Assembly (NCBI GenBank): GCA_022539475.1
Contig: VCMS01000005.1
Span: 248,001-312,000 of the forward strand
DNA length: 64,000 nt
From: Gracilaria domingensis
Taxonomy: Eukaryota > Rhodophyta > Florideophyceae > Gracilariales > Gracilariaceae
Direction of reading: 5' to 3'
This document shows positions 1 to 10,574 of the stretch, one piece after another (the first letter of the stretch is position 1; the number at the start of each line of letters is the position of its first letter). Both the position numbers and the translations under genes were made by a program. The notes beneath the pieces were generated by a model. It ran no database searches, had not been told where the DNA came from, and saw only the letters and a list, made by a program, of their open reading frames with translations.

Positions 1-2866
1 GCACAGCAACAACTTGTAAACTATGTTCGCTTCCTTCGGCATCAACATTGATGACTTCGTTTTCGTCAAGAAGCATCCGTTTCGCAAGCGGTGCCGGGGA
101 CATGAGTCCAATGAAATCAGTAGTTGATGCTAGCTTGACATCTTGCAGCTGACCAACGTCTACGTCCTTGGATAGTTCCTCCATCTCATCCAGTTCCATT
201 TCTGGGTGCATACGTTCAATTGGAGTCACTGGAGGTGGACATGGTGGTACTCTCAAGAGCATTTCCGGTTGTTGCGGTTCAGAGTTTGAAAGGCTATTGC
301 CTCCAACATCACTGCAATGTCTAGGCTTCTCTTTCGCAGTCTCCGGTGAAAAGTGCGTCGCAGTTACTTGAGTCCATTGTTCCCTACATTCAGCTCCTAG
401 CCCTGTGCTCTCGATCAAGTCAGTTCCACTATGCTTCGCAGTTTTGCTGGATGGCTCATGCTGTGTTTTAGATTCCTGGTCTCGAGCTGAGCGGGTAATG
501 GATGTCCCTCGTTCGTGTTTCGAAACATTCCCAACATCTTCAGAGATAGCGCTTAACTTCTGTCGATATGGAGCAGCACCGTTAAATGGAGAAACTTGTA
601 CTCCTTGTACAGCATATGGACCTTTGCTTCCTCGAATTTTAGCTAACGTTGCTTTCGTATTAGGAGTCAATGTCTGGAGAATAGCAAGTTGATATGCGGT
701 TACCCGTGGCGCGATATTTATCTGTGAGACATTGGTATGCACACGAATTCCGTTTACATTTCCAATGACCTCGGTCCGAGCGTTCGGCTCAGCCTCCACT
801 TCTTTTGACTGGGTATTCGGACATTCCTTATGCTTTTCCAAATCAGTTGATGCTGGTGCGATTGAAACGGACGCAACTGCTTGTGTAGCGACCTCTGCGT
901 TGCCTGCGATGGAAGTAGGAACGGTCGCATCCGTCGAGGAATCGTTCGTAGGACCAGGTACAGTAGCAAGATCGACCCCAGTAGAATTAGCAATTTCTTC
1001 TGTTTCATTGTCTGTATTGACGTAATCTGAATCCTTGCCATGAAGAGAGTCTGACTTTTCTTCTTCATTTCCCGCGATCTGTGCCCCAATTTGTTCACAC
1101 ACACCATCTGCACCGGTTGACTGTGGTGGTTGACTTGATTGAGGTGGTACAGAGGCCAAGGAGTCCGATTCTGCAGGCTCAGATTCTTCCAGAACTTCCA
1201 GAAGAAGATCATGGTCACTTCGAGGGAGTGAAACTGCGCTGTTGTCAACGGCAGGATCCGGAACATTTTCAAGGCTCATTGTCTTCTGAGGGGAGGCCAA
1301 GACTGGTAGCGCACACGACGAACGACTTCTTGTTGCATGCGCTGTGGTGGCAACGAGTTCATCATGATCAAAATCTATACCTGAAATGACCGCAGCGTCG
1401 GCCTGGAGCTCCTTCCTCGTAGCAAGCATCTCCTCGCGATGCAAGGACTCGTTCATTGCGATATTCGGCTGTTGCGGAGAACAGATACTCTGTTTTTCTT
1501 TAAGCTCCCCACTTTCGGTGCTGCATTCTTTCCCGATTAGAATTGGTGTACGCAAAGAGGACCTATTGGACTGAGCATCCTTTCTTTTTCTCCCTTCACT
1601 GGCCTCTCGCTCTTCCGCAAGGGAGCGTGTATGTATAGAATGCGGGGTAGAGGGTTGAACAGGAGATGTACCCGTCTCTGCGTGGTTCACGGAGTGCGTT
1701 TCGTGCCGTTCGGTGGGAACTTCGCTGTGACGGCGACTTGAGGTTGCAGATGGTCCTGGGGTCGCAGGAAGGTCACTGAGGGATATGAGCGGAATTGAAT
1801 CAGGAAGGACATTGGCCTGTGCGCTTTCTCCTCCTGTCTTGATACTAGAGAGGTCAACATGTGGAGCACACTGAGAGCTTGGCAGTACCGCTGCGGATCT
1901 CATCTGCTCTACCTCCATGACACCATCACTCTGCTCATCTCCAGCTTCATCCAGTTTTTCGAAGAGAAGATCCATTTCCACGTCAATGTCTAAAGGTTGA
2001 CATTGTGTACCTACTTGCTCCTCGGGTTCAACATCATCTACGACGAGTAGAAACTTGCGCCCATTACTCTCACAGAGTAACGCACCTGCTTCACTAAGGC
2101 CGAATGGTTCGAATCCAGCATACGTCGCAGGACGACATGTAGAAGCAGAGCTCATTCTCCTTGATGAAATACTGCTCCGTCGGCTTCGAACCTTCCTTGC
2201 GGAAACGCTCGCTTGTCTATATTCAGCTTTACTGTGTTCAACTGGCTGTCGTACTTGCACGCCAGTGTCAAACGAAAGCCTCCGATGTTGGGCGGAAGTC
2301 CGCTTGGAAGACGCACAATACGAAACCGTGGACATCCTGCGTGACGCCGGGGAAGCCGAGGACGCATAATCGTAGACAAGCTGTTTCGGAGACGTTTGGG
2401 GTGGTTGCGTTGGAGCCACAGATGAGCGACGCAGAATACTTTTTGCTGGACTTGCGGTAGGGGTCCATGCAGGAACAGGTGCGGAAACTTCGTGTGCTTC
2501 GCTTCCTCGGTTAGACTCTTCCGCGGCGTGGTCGAAAGACGAGGTAATATCCGATTGATAAGAACATTCAGATTCAGCAATAGGAACGCCTACGAATCGA
2601 AACGAATGACCGCGTATAGAGATTGGTTTCGCACGATCATTGACTGGTTGGTTCACGACATCGCCGCAGGCTTTTGGTTGACAGGCAGCCTTGACGAATT
2701 CTGAATAGCTTTGTAGGCCGACCGCGTTTTTTGGGAGGTTGCTGACTGCGGCTAAGTTGAACTCCATGACTCCGGGGGGATGCAATAAGAGCGCTGGCTG
2801 AAGAACCATGGCTGACGATGGGAGGGAGTTAGGCAGAACGTCAAATGGGGCATTGGAAGGCTCCAT
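1..2866 (-). CDS. Large Ser/Thr-rich protein, C terminus beyond window; possible KNL1/Spc105-like scaffold
   Basis: The frame is open from an ATG at 2866 down to base 1 without a stop, about 955 codons, so the C terminus lies outside the window. The protein looks disordered: rich in Ser, Thr, Pro, Glu and Asp, with no globular domain visible. Short motifs stand out: SILR at residue 143, RRLSF at residue 195, and acidic MELD near residue 890, followed by a more hydrophobic stretch (DFIGLMSPAPL). In KNL1/Spc105/Spc7 kinetochore scaffolds, SILK-like and RVSF-like PP1 docking motifs precede MELT-like repeats and a C-terminal coiled coil. The order here is suggestive only; the Leu in RRLSF is not canonical and the diagnostic C-terminal region is not in view. 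Codon use resembles its neighbours. It is divergent from the VPS13 gene across a 756 bp spacer. The gene call is firm; the identity is a guess. Confidence 0.7.
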   Translation of the reverse strand, partial: MEPSNAPFDVLPNSLPSSAMVLQPALLLHPPGVMEFNLAAVSNLPKNAVGLQSYSEFVKAACQPKACGDVVNQPVNDRAKPISIRGHSFRFVGVPIAESECSYQSDITSSFDHAAEESNRGSEAHEVSAPVPAWTPTASPAKSILRRSSVAPTQPPQTSPKQLVYDYASSASPASRRMSTVSYCASSKRTSAQHRRLSFDTGVQVRQPVEHSKAEYRQASVSARKVRSRRSSISSRRMSSASTCRPATYAGFEPFGLSEAGALLCESNGRKFLLVVDDVEPEEQVGTQCQPLDIDVEMDLLFEKLDEAGDEQSDGVMEVEQMRSAAVLPSSQCAPHVDLSSIKTGGESAQANVLPDSIPLISLSDLPATPGPSATSSRRHSEVPTERHETHSVNHAETGTSPVQPSTPHSIHTRSLAEEREASEGRKRKDAQSNRSSLRTPILIGKECSTESGELKEKQSICSPQQPNIAMNESLHREEMLATRKELQADAAVISGIDFDHDELVATTAHATRSRSSCALPVLASPQKTMSLENVPDPAVDNSAVSLPRSDHDLLLEVLEESEPAESDSLASVPPQSSQPPQSTGADGVCEQIGAQIAGNEEEKSDSLHGKDSDYVNTDNETEEIANSTGVDLATVPGPTNDSSTDATVPTSIAGNAEVATQAVASVSIAPASTDLEKHKECPNTQSKEVEAEPNARTEVIGNVNGIRVHTNVSQINIAPRVTAYQLAILQTLTPNTKATLAKIRGSKGPYAVQGVQVSPFNGAAPYRQKLSAISEDVGNVSKHERGTSITRSARDQESKTQHEPSSKTAKHSGTDLIESTGLGAECREQWTQVTATHFSPETAKEKPRHCSDVGGNSLSNSEPQQPEMLLRVPPCPPPVTPIERMHPEMELDEMEELSKDVDVGQLQDVKLASTTDFIGLMSPAPLAKRMLLDENEVINVDAEGSEHSLQVVAV

Positions 2867-3622
2867 TTTGTGGCGGAAGATATGAAGAGGAAAGGATTAT
2901 CACGACTAGCGTCGTTACAAGACCATGGTTTACGCGAAGAAGAAGGAACTATGGCGCAGGATGCCCGGAGGTTTGAAATGGTCAGATGTGCTGTGTTTCG
3001 CTTCACATTGGAGTACGAGGTGATTTCAAATTTCAAATTTCCGCGGCCCGCTGTGGAACGAGACTTGTCAATTTTTGGAAGCCATCGTGCTGCATGACAG
3101 CCGACTGTAAGAGGTTGTTGCATTTGCAATGCACAGCTTAAGCCGTACAGCAGTGCCACGTAGTCGGTGCCACCGACTCAGTGGTCAACGACTCTTTGAG
3201 TCAAGAGTCGTTGACCACTGAGTCTTGACGATGCAATCGAACTACATCGCAGATTGGTTTCAGATCAACGGCGACCGCAGCTGTCATACCAAGGGTACGA
3301 CGGTGCCCCTGGGTACGATACGCGCTCCCTGTTCAAGAACTTTACGTATCGAATCTCCGAGTCCTGAACGGTTTTCAGCTTGCAGTGGAGAACGTCACTC
3401 GTCTGACCATTGCGAACAGAGCATGCCGTACAGAGAATGTATCGTTTTCTCTAGTCAGTTACTAGCGAACTCCATCCGTGTTGGATAGTCTTATGTTTCA
3501 TATCCCAAATGTTTTCTTCATCACCGGAGCATCATTAAATGAAGTGCGTCGTTCCGGATTAGGGAAACAAACCCACCCCGCTGTGTGGACAGAAAGAGCT
3601 ATAATATAGAATCAGTCGCAAC
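2867..3622. other. Divergent intergenic region with hairpins
   Basis: This spacer separates two divergent genes and must hold both promoters. No convincing reading frame is present; the short open frames lack codon bias and homology. The notable content is a pair of nested palindromes at 3162-3178 and 3175-3224. A GTAC-containing run around 3290-3325 resembles the motif seen at other spacers. No clear TATA box was recognised. Confidence 0.5.
3162..3224. repeat. Nested perfect palindromes (snap-back hairpin)
   Basis: A first palindrome spans 3162-3178: 8-base arms AGTCGGTG/CACCGACT around one C. Overlapping it, 3175-3196 is the exact reverse complement of 3203-3224 (22-base arms) with a 6-base spacer TGAGTC that itself resembles the arm ends. 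The structure could form a strong DNA cruciform or RNA hairpin. No coding capacity and no terminal duplication were noticed. Confidence 0.85.
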
Positions 3623-6600
3623 ATGGGAATTTTTCAGAACCTGGTCGTGGATGCCCTTGCCCGTCATTTTCCACGCCTACGCGAATCTCTGCGCGTCAAT
3701 CTGCTGCGGGGAAAGCTTCATTTACAGGATGTTGACGTTGCGCCCTCTTTTCTGATTCTGAACAACTTACCGCTGCAAATCAACCATGGAAAGATTGGCA
3801 ATCTCTCTGTTCAAGTACCTTGGACAAAGTTATACTCATCTCCAATCCGAGCCCAAGCTGAAGAGTTTCGTTTGTCATTGTCAGAGGTTCCGTTTCCCTC
3901 CTCACAGCGCGAAGTATTCGATGCCTTCACATCTGAGTCGGAAAACGAGAAGAAGCGACAGCTTGCTGAGGGTGAAAGAGGGAAGAGCCCACTTTCACGT
4001 GTTCTCACTCGAATCCTGCCCATGCTTTTGGATCGCTTCGAACTCAATATAAAAAACGTGACCATTGAACTCAACTTTGCCTCTGGCCAGCTCGGAATAA
4101 TCCACCTCGACGAAATGTCAACGAAACCTACCCCCCATGCTGCGAACCGGGGTGATTTAGATAAGCTTATCGTTGCTTCTGGCGTATCATTCACAGTAAC
4201 TTCGGAAACAAGTCACCCTGTGTTGTGTCTGTCAGAAACTTCTATATGCCTCAGTGCTACTCATAGAGGTGGCGCGTGGCACATAGACCTCGATGTACCG
4301 AGTTTCAAGCTGGAAGTAAACCGTTCCTTTCCAAGCTTCTTGAAGGCGTTGTCTGGAAGATCAACGCTTTGGCGTACCACCTATTTGCACCAGCGTCCCA
4401 ACCAAGCTGTTGAAGATGATCCACGAGCCTGGTTACAGTATGCTGTGCGTCGCGTGACTTCAGCCTTTTGCAAACGTCGAATTTACTTTTCAGAGGCAGA
4501 AGCGCGTCGGAAAGCGAAGAGTTTTGTGAAATACAAGGAACTGCATGTGAAACGTCTTCGAAGGATCGCAGATGCCAATGAAGCTCTTCAAATTCTTGAA
4601 TTAGAACGATCTCTCGGAGCAGATGCAATCTTGATTCTCCGCGATCAGGCAAGAAAACATGCCCTTGCCAACGAAGTTTCTTCATTTGCTACTCGTGATT
4701 GGCTTGGTTGGGCACTACTTGGAACTGAAGTATCTCAGGAGCAAGAGCAAGCGGCGGAGGAGCTGAAGCATTCACTTACAATAGCTAAGTATGGACAGGC
4801 GAGCTCTGCTTCTCAAGAAGTATCGGATCTGTCAACAACGTGGTCGAAAATAAGGTTTGGAATCAATCTCTCCTTCTTTCATATAATTGTTGAAGACGAA
4901 CATAGCAGTTTGAGTTTTAGCGTAAACGCTATCTCCATGCAGGCAGAATTGGATTCTTCTTTAGAGTCGTACAACGGCTCGTTATTTATCGAAAGCGCAA
5001 AGCTTTTGTACGGAGATGAAGTTATATGGGTTGGAGCTCCATGTGATGATACAAATCGACTTGGCATGAAGGAAGCACGAAAGCCCAAGTTTCTAGAACT
5101 GAAGCTTTACAAGCTTTGGTATGAGGAGACGGTAACGAGATCCATAATAATTCAATCGTGCAGGGTTGAACTCGACTTCATGACTGAAGACGGTTTTGAG
5201 CGTCTGAGGAGGATTGCTGCCTTTGCGGGGAGCATGCAATTCATGTCTCCTAATCCAGTCGATGAAAGCAGAAAAGTTATGAAACCTGGAGACATGAAGA
5301 TTGTGGGAGTCGATAATGTGACCCAAGCCAAGACCTACATTACTGTCTCCAGATTCACTTTGTTGGTTCGCGGTGCTGTTCAGCATCCGCGACGTTCTTC
5401 CTTGAACATCTGCTGCAGTCTCTCAGACGTTTACGCGGAAATCGAGAGCGGAGAGATGGAGAAATCTTTTCACAGAGGAACACTGGACATATCGGCACAT
5501 CAACTTCTGCCGTCGACTTTGAGTTCTAGAGAAACAGAAATTGCTACAAGCTCAGAAGGGAGTGAGACGTCCAAGTTCTTCCAAGTTACTGCATCTCTTA
5601 GAACTGAAACAGTCGAGAATCGTGTAGAACTGGATATAGCAGACGTTACAGGGTTTCTTGAATTATCTGGCACGGCTCCATTCATTAACTCTATGTTTGA
5701 TATACATGATCAATTCCTCGCGACAAGGGTCCATAGGTTTGGTAATGGTTCTCGAGATAGCACCGATACTGGAAGGAATCCATCCAATCAGAATACTACA
5801 TATATGTTGAAAGCCCCTTCCATAGACTTCAGGTTTCGAGATTCTGATGGAGAAGGCAAGACAACTGATGCAGTCAGATTGAAATTGGGGGGCGTCATAT
5901 ATGAAGCAGGAGGATGCCCATATCACACGATCCGAGCTCAGCACATAGAAATATATGAATCCTTATATCACGACTCCATCCTTCTTGCAGGGTCTGAGTT
6001 CGCGATCGATTTTGATAAACGTGGGGGTTTCGGATCGTTTCCTCAACGGGTGGAGTCGAATGTTGAGAACCTGAGCGTTTCAGTGTCACTCAAGGGTCTT
6101 TCGAAGATTTCTTCTATCGTGGACTGTGCTCTAGAAGGCCTCCGACGCCCGCCAGGGAACCAGGTTGCGCTTCAAGGACAAGAAGTCCCAGTCCAAACCT
6201 CGTTTGAAGATAGCCTACAAGCAAATCTTTCATTTTCACTTCGGCTCAGAAGAACAAAGCTCACGTGTGCTGCATATGACATCTGTATCCAGACAGCACT
6301 TGAGGAATTCCTTTTAGTCCGTCAAGACAATATTCTTACTGGCTTCCTGGACAACCTTGAAGTCAAGGACATTAGCCAGTTATCTTCGAAATACAAGACG
6401 TTGCTGAGATGTGTGATGCGAGAAGGAGATCGTTCTCCTCGGCGAAAGGCCATTTCATTTGAGACGTCAAAGAGTACGAATAACATTCAGATCTCGGCAT
6501 TGCAAGTGGTATGGTTGAAATCCGTCATCTCCAACATATCACAAATGCATCAATCATTCCGTAGTACTGTGAACGACATATGTACGACGATAAGTGGCAC

Positions 6601-9600
6601 TTCTCCTGAACCTGGGTCAAAGGAGTTGATATCCAAACTACCAGAGGCGCCTGAATCTGGTCCATTAACTGTACAGGGATGGGATCTAACATTAATATTT
6701 CCTCTTTCTCCAACAAGCTCTGAAGCTGTGTGTATCATATCATCTCACATAACTGCAACTGTCTCTCCTAAAGGTCAAGTCATATCGTTAAGAGGGGGGC
6801 AAATCCTCACAAGGACGGATTCGTCGCAGGGTCAAACTTTGGCCCGTAGATCTCGTGAAGCAAGAGTAGACCAATGGGTTGTACTAGTACGTGAAATTGA
6901 TACCGACTTCAGTCATCACAGTGACCTGGAAACGATGCCATCGGAGCACAAGCGAAGAATTCGGGATAAGTGGTCTATTGAAATCCTGCGAAGGATTTCA
7001 TTGTTGATAGCACCAAATCAGATTCTGGTGCTCAAACGATTTGTCTCGAACACCTTCAGTAGTAAGAAAACCCCGATCTCAAGTGATGGACATGAACAAA
7101 ATGAGTCCTCATCTCTTGAAAAAATGATAGAGGCAGAATGTCGCGATTCTTCCCAAAAAGAAACCCCAGCTCCACAGCTTGTTTCTGTTGAAGTGTGCAG
7201 TTTGGAATGCGAAACTCATCATATCTCTATAGAACTTCTGGTAGAAGCGGCGACGAGCACCGCGTCAACCACATCGATTGCAAACATCAATATGGATCCA
7301 ACAAAACTTTCTTGGAAACGGTCAAGCAAATATAGTGGAACTTATTGTGACACGGACGTCATTTCATGGAGTTTGAGAAGCACCTCCGTCAGCTTAGAGG
7401 ACCGGACAAACAAAGACCCAGGTACGCGTAGGATGATCCTCCATACGAGGCAGGATACCAACGGTTCTCGTTCTTTTCATGAACTGGGAACTGAAGTCAA
7501 AGCTCCGAGAACAGCGCTTTATGTGGAGTACATAGAAAGGACAGATTTAGAAACAAAGACGACCAGTTCCTGTGATATTTCGCTTCGCCAAGCTCAAGTC
7601 GTTGCATGTCCAGCTCTTTTTCTAGCCCTTCAGAATTTCGGGGACCAGTGTTCTTGGGATGCGCCTCAGGAAGTCCATAGAAGTGAAGAGGTGTATCAAA
7701 TTCGAGGGGAAGGGACCATTGCGCGCATCCATTCTGCTGGCGAAGAAGAGCCAGTCTCAACTTCGAGTGAAGTCGATCCAGACGCTAGATTGCTAGAGAA
7801 CAAGTTTCTGAAAGTCCCGGCATCTAAAGTAACGTTGTCATTGCGCGACGTAAGTTTTCTACTGTTAAGTAGTGTCGAAGGGGGAAGAAAACCGTTCGTG
7901 AACATTCCGATGGAATCGGTCACAGTAGTTCTTCTGAGAAACAATTATGGACTGCTACTCGAAGGCTCTAGGCTGAAGATTAAGCGCGCAAGTGTGACAA
8001 TGCTTCGATACAGTAAGAGGCCCCAAGGTACCGACTCACATCGAAGGACTTCTTTCACATGGAACATACCAGAGCACGCGTATGGTTTGGACTACAAGGA
8101 TTATGGTAGCCCAGAAACTGACGACAATTCCTCCGCTCGTCATAGAATTTCACCTTCAAGGAGTAGCCTTCCTCATAGATGGCGTGCTGATCAAGCACCG
8201 AACCGAAGTGGAAGCAATTCTCTCGAATCAACGGAAACTATTTTGCATCTCCAAAGCATTAGCATCAAGTTACCATCCGTTGAACAGAATCGAATCGGTA
8301 TTACTATACCGGACGTTGCAATCGATTGTCCTTTGGAGTCCCTTACCTATTTTACTTTACTGTGTGCGGATTTGGAGTTGGCTCCTCCCCCGAAATCTCC
8401 TTTAGAAGCTTTTGAAGAGAATGAAGTGTTTCTATATCCAGACATCCAAGCAATCATTGGAAGTGTTTCTTTGAGAACCAGAATTGAGACGACCGCTGCA
8501 CTGCTTTCTGAACATGAATCCGTCCGTAACCATGCGAAACTTAGACTTACTGGCCACGGGAAGTTCCTCATCACGGAGGAATTTCAGCGGATGGGATATC
8601 ACTATAAAGGCAGGTGGAGATGTTGTGGATGAAGAGAAGGGAGTTTGTGACCCGATTCTATCACCGAGTACGCTGTCAGTGAAAGCAAAGACCATGGGAG
8701 AGAGATTTATGAAGATTGAGGCTCAACAACTTATAAGAATTGCTCTCAGTCCACTAACAGTGAGAGCAGTTGCTGGCATGGGTTTCAAAGTCTCAGAGGT
8801 TATGGAGAAGTATCAAAAAAGAACTGTGGAAACTGAGAATACCCTTTGTGATGAGAATGAAGGAATGAATGCCATGAGAGTGCACTTGTCAATACCAGGT
8901 TTCGTAATCCGCTGTTTCGCAGAACAGCCAAGGGTACAGCTACTGCGGCTGGTGTTCCGAGACGTGAAGTGCTTCCTTCACTTCCCCGCGAGCATTGGTG
9001 ATGAAGGAAAAGCGGAGTTATCAGTACGCGATGTTATACTTGAGGACACAGTATCTCCACATCTCCAGGAGGGTGACGTACGAGAATCTCGCTCAAGGTC
9101 CTCGTGTACGATAGTCTCTAGCGCTCAAGGCAATGCTCGTGTTGATGAGCGTCCGCTTCTCTTGTCAGAACCTGGTTCGGTTTTTGATTCATCGCAGCTT
9201 GGAAATTCAAGTGAACACGGTCGCTGGGAACCAAAGCCAGTGTTTTATTGCTTTCTGTCGTGGTACCTGCCATTCGAGCAAGTTGCGGCCCAAATTGGTG
9301 GAAGAGGAATCGATATCGCTGTTAACTTGGGAATGCTTCCTACCTGTGCCGAATGGGCTGAGACTCTTGTGCACGAATACGCCGCAGTGCAAAGGGCCCA
9401 AAGCCATCGGCATCGTTCGAAGACTAGGTCATCCATGACCGCAACAACGCCATCTTTTCCATTGAGAATCGACCACATAGTCGTTGAACCACTGAGAATT
9501 AGAATAAGCGTTAGCTCCCCACCAAGGGACTTGCAGCCTTCTTGGACCCAGAGAATGTTGTCGTGGATGGTTTCTGCTGAAAATGCGGATGGAATGGTGA

Positions 9601-10496
9601 TCGATCTTCCTCAAGTCGTATTCACTGGCGATTTTAGTAGCACGCAACAATTCCTCGGTACGTTTAAATCCAGCTACATGAGAGCACTTCTCTCTCGACA
9701 CATGTTCAAGCAGATCATCCGGCAAGCCCCCCGAATTCTTCGCCTGGGGCGAGTTTTAGCGACTTCATGGACTCGACGTCGCTCTCGAGCTGGTCTCATA
9801 ACTGGGAAAAAGATATCTGTAGAACGAGAAGGCTCGGTTCCAAGTGCTACAAGGGATATAGGCCTTATTGGAGCTCTAACACAAGTCCAATATCGACTTG
9901 CTACTCATGTACGCGAAGTACATGATGTTCAAACCACAGAAGAAGGATTTGAGCAAGTTTCTCCCACCCAACAAGCATCTGGGGAAGGCCAGGCTATTCA
10001 GACCATTGACATTACAGATAGCAGTCACCACGCACGCACTGAGGACGAAAGTCAGGAAGGGAAGTCTTTGTTCCTCTGGCTACGCGCTCACGATCATCGT
10101 ATCCCTCGAAATGAGCGTTTCGAGAATAACTTCTCGTTCAGTCCAGCTGTGTCCATGCTAACAACGAGCCGATATCTTCTGTTTGTCAATCGGTCTATAA
10201 GAGCAGTTCAAGAGCCCATTATCGCAAGAGCAAACATCGCTGAATACCACATCACGGGGCCGCGAATTACGATCGTAACCGTATTATCAGGTAGCATTTC
10301 ACCGGCAAGATTCGTCGCTCGTCAGCGGGAAAGGGACTCTCCTTCGTTGGCTAGATATCTAAGAGCATCGCCGCGAATTTCGCAGATTCAAATGCATGAG
10401 ATAGAATGCACTTCCCCGCAGTACGCCTCATGGCTCCTGCAACAACTTCCGCCACCGAATGAAACTCTACGATCCCGTCTTTACCGTTCACGATGA
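3623..10496 (+). CDS. VPS13-like: VPS13-family bridge-like lipid transfer protein (frame change near 8570-8600)
   Basis: VPS13 proteins form long hydrophobic channels that move phospholipids at membrane contact sites. The N terminus is a chorein_N domain (about residues 1-100), with the typical hydrophobic start and the VPWTKLYSSP motif. Residues about 260-360 carry the Arg-rich helical pair with RYKEL-like spacing (here KYKELHVKRLRR) seen in VPS13. Frame one runs 3623-8632 (1,669 codons). The protein then continues in the +1 frame to 10496, where GWDITIKAGGDV resembles the WEP-type VPS13 C-terminal segment. A one-base indel around GAATTTCAGCGG (about 8578-8590) would join the frames. An 88-base intron from the GT in CCGTAACC (8526) to GGCAG just before GTGGAG would also restore frame. 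The total is about 2,280 residues, shorter than yeast or human VPS13. The gene ends 78 bp from the convergent ABC transporter. Confidence 0.85.
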
Positions 10497-10574
10497 GTAC
10501 AGCTATAAGGTTGACGTGGTCCGCTTCGCTCCGGTTGTAAGTTTTGTAAATATCAACGAGGTTTTTCGCTCAAG

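Noticed and set aside
754-1272. 172-codon minus-strand frame
   Set aside because: A shadow of the long partial gene read in another frame on the same strand.
3230-3260. Possible tRNA T-arm on the minus strand (GTTCGATTG)
   Set aside because: A weak stem forms but the loop is the wrong size and no D or anticodon arm follows.
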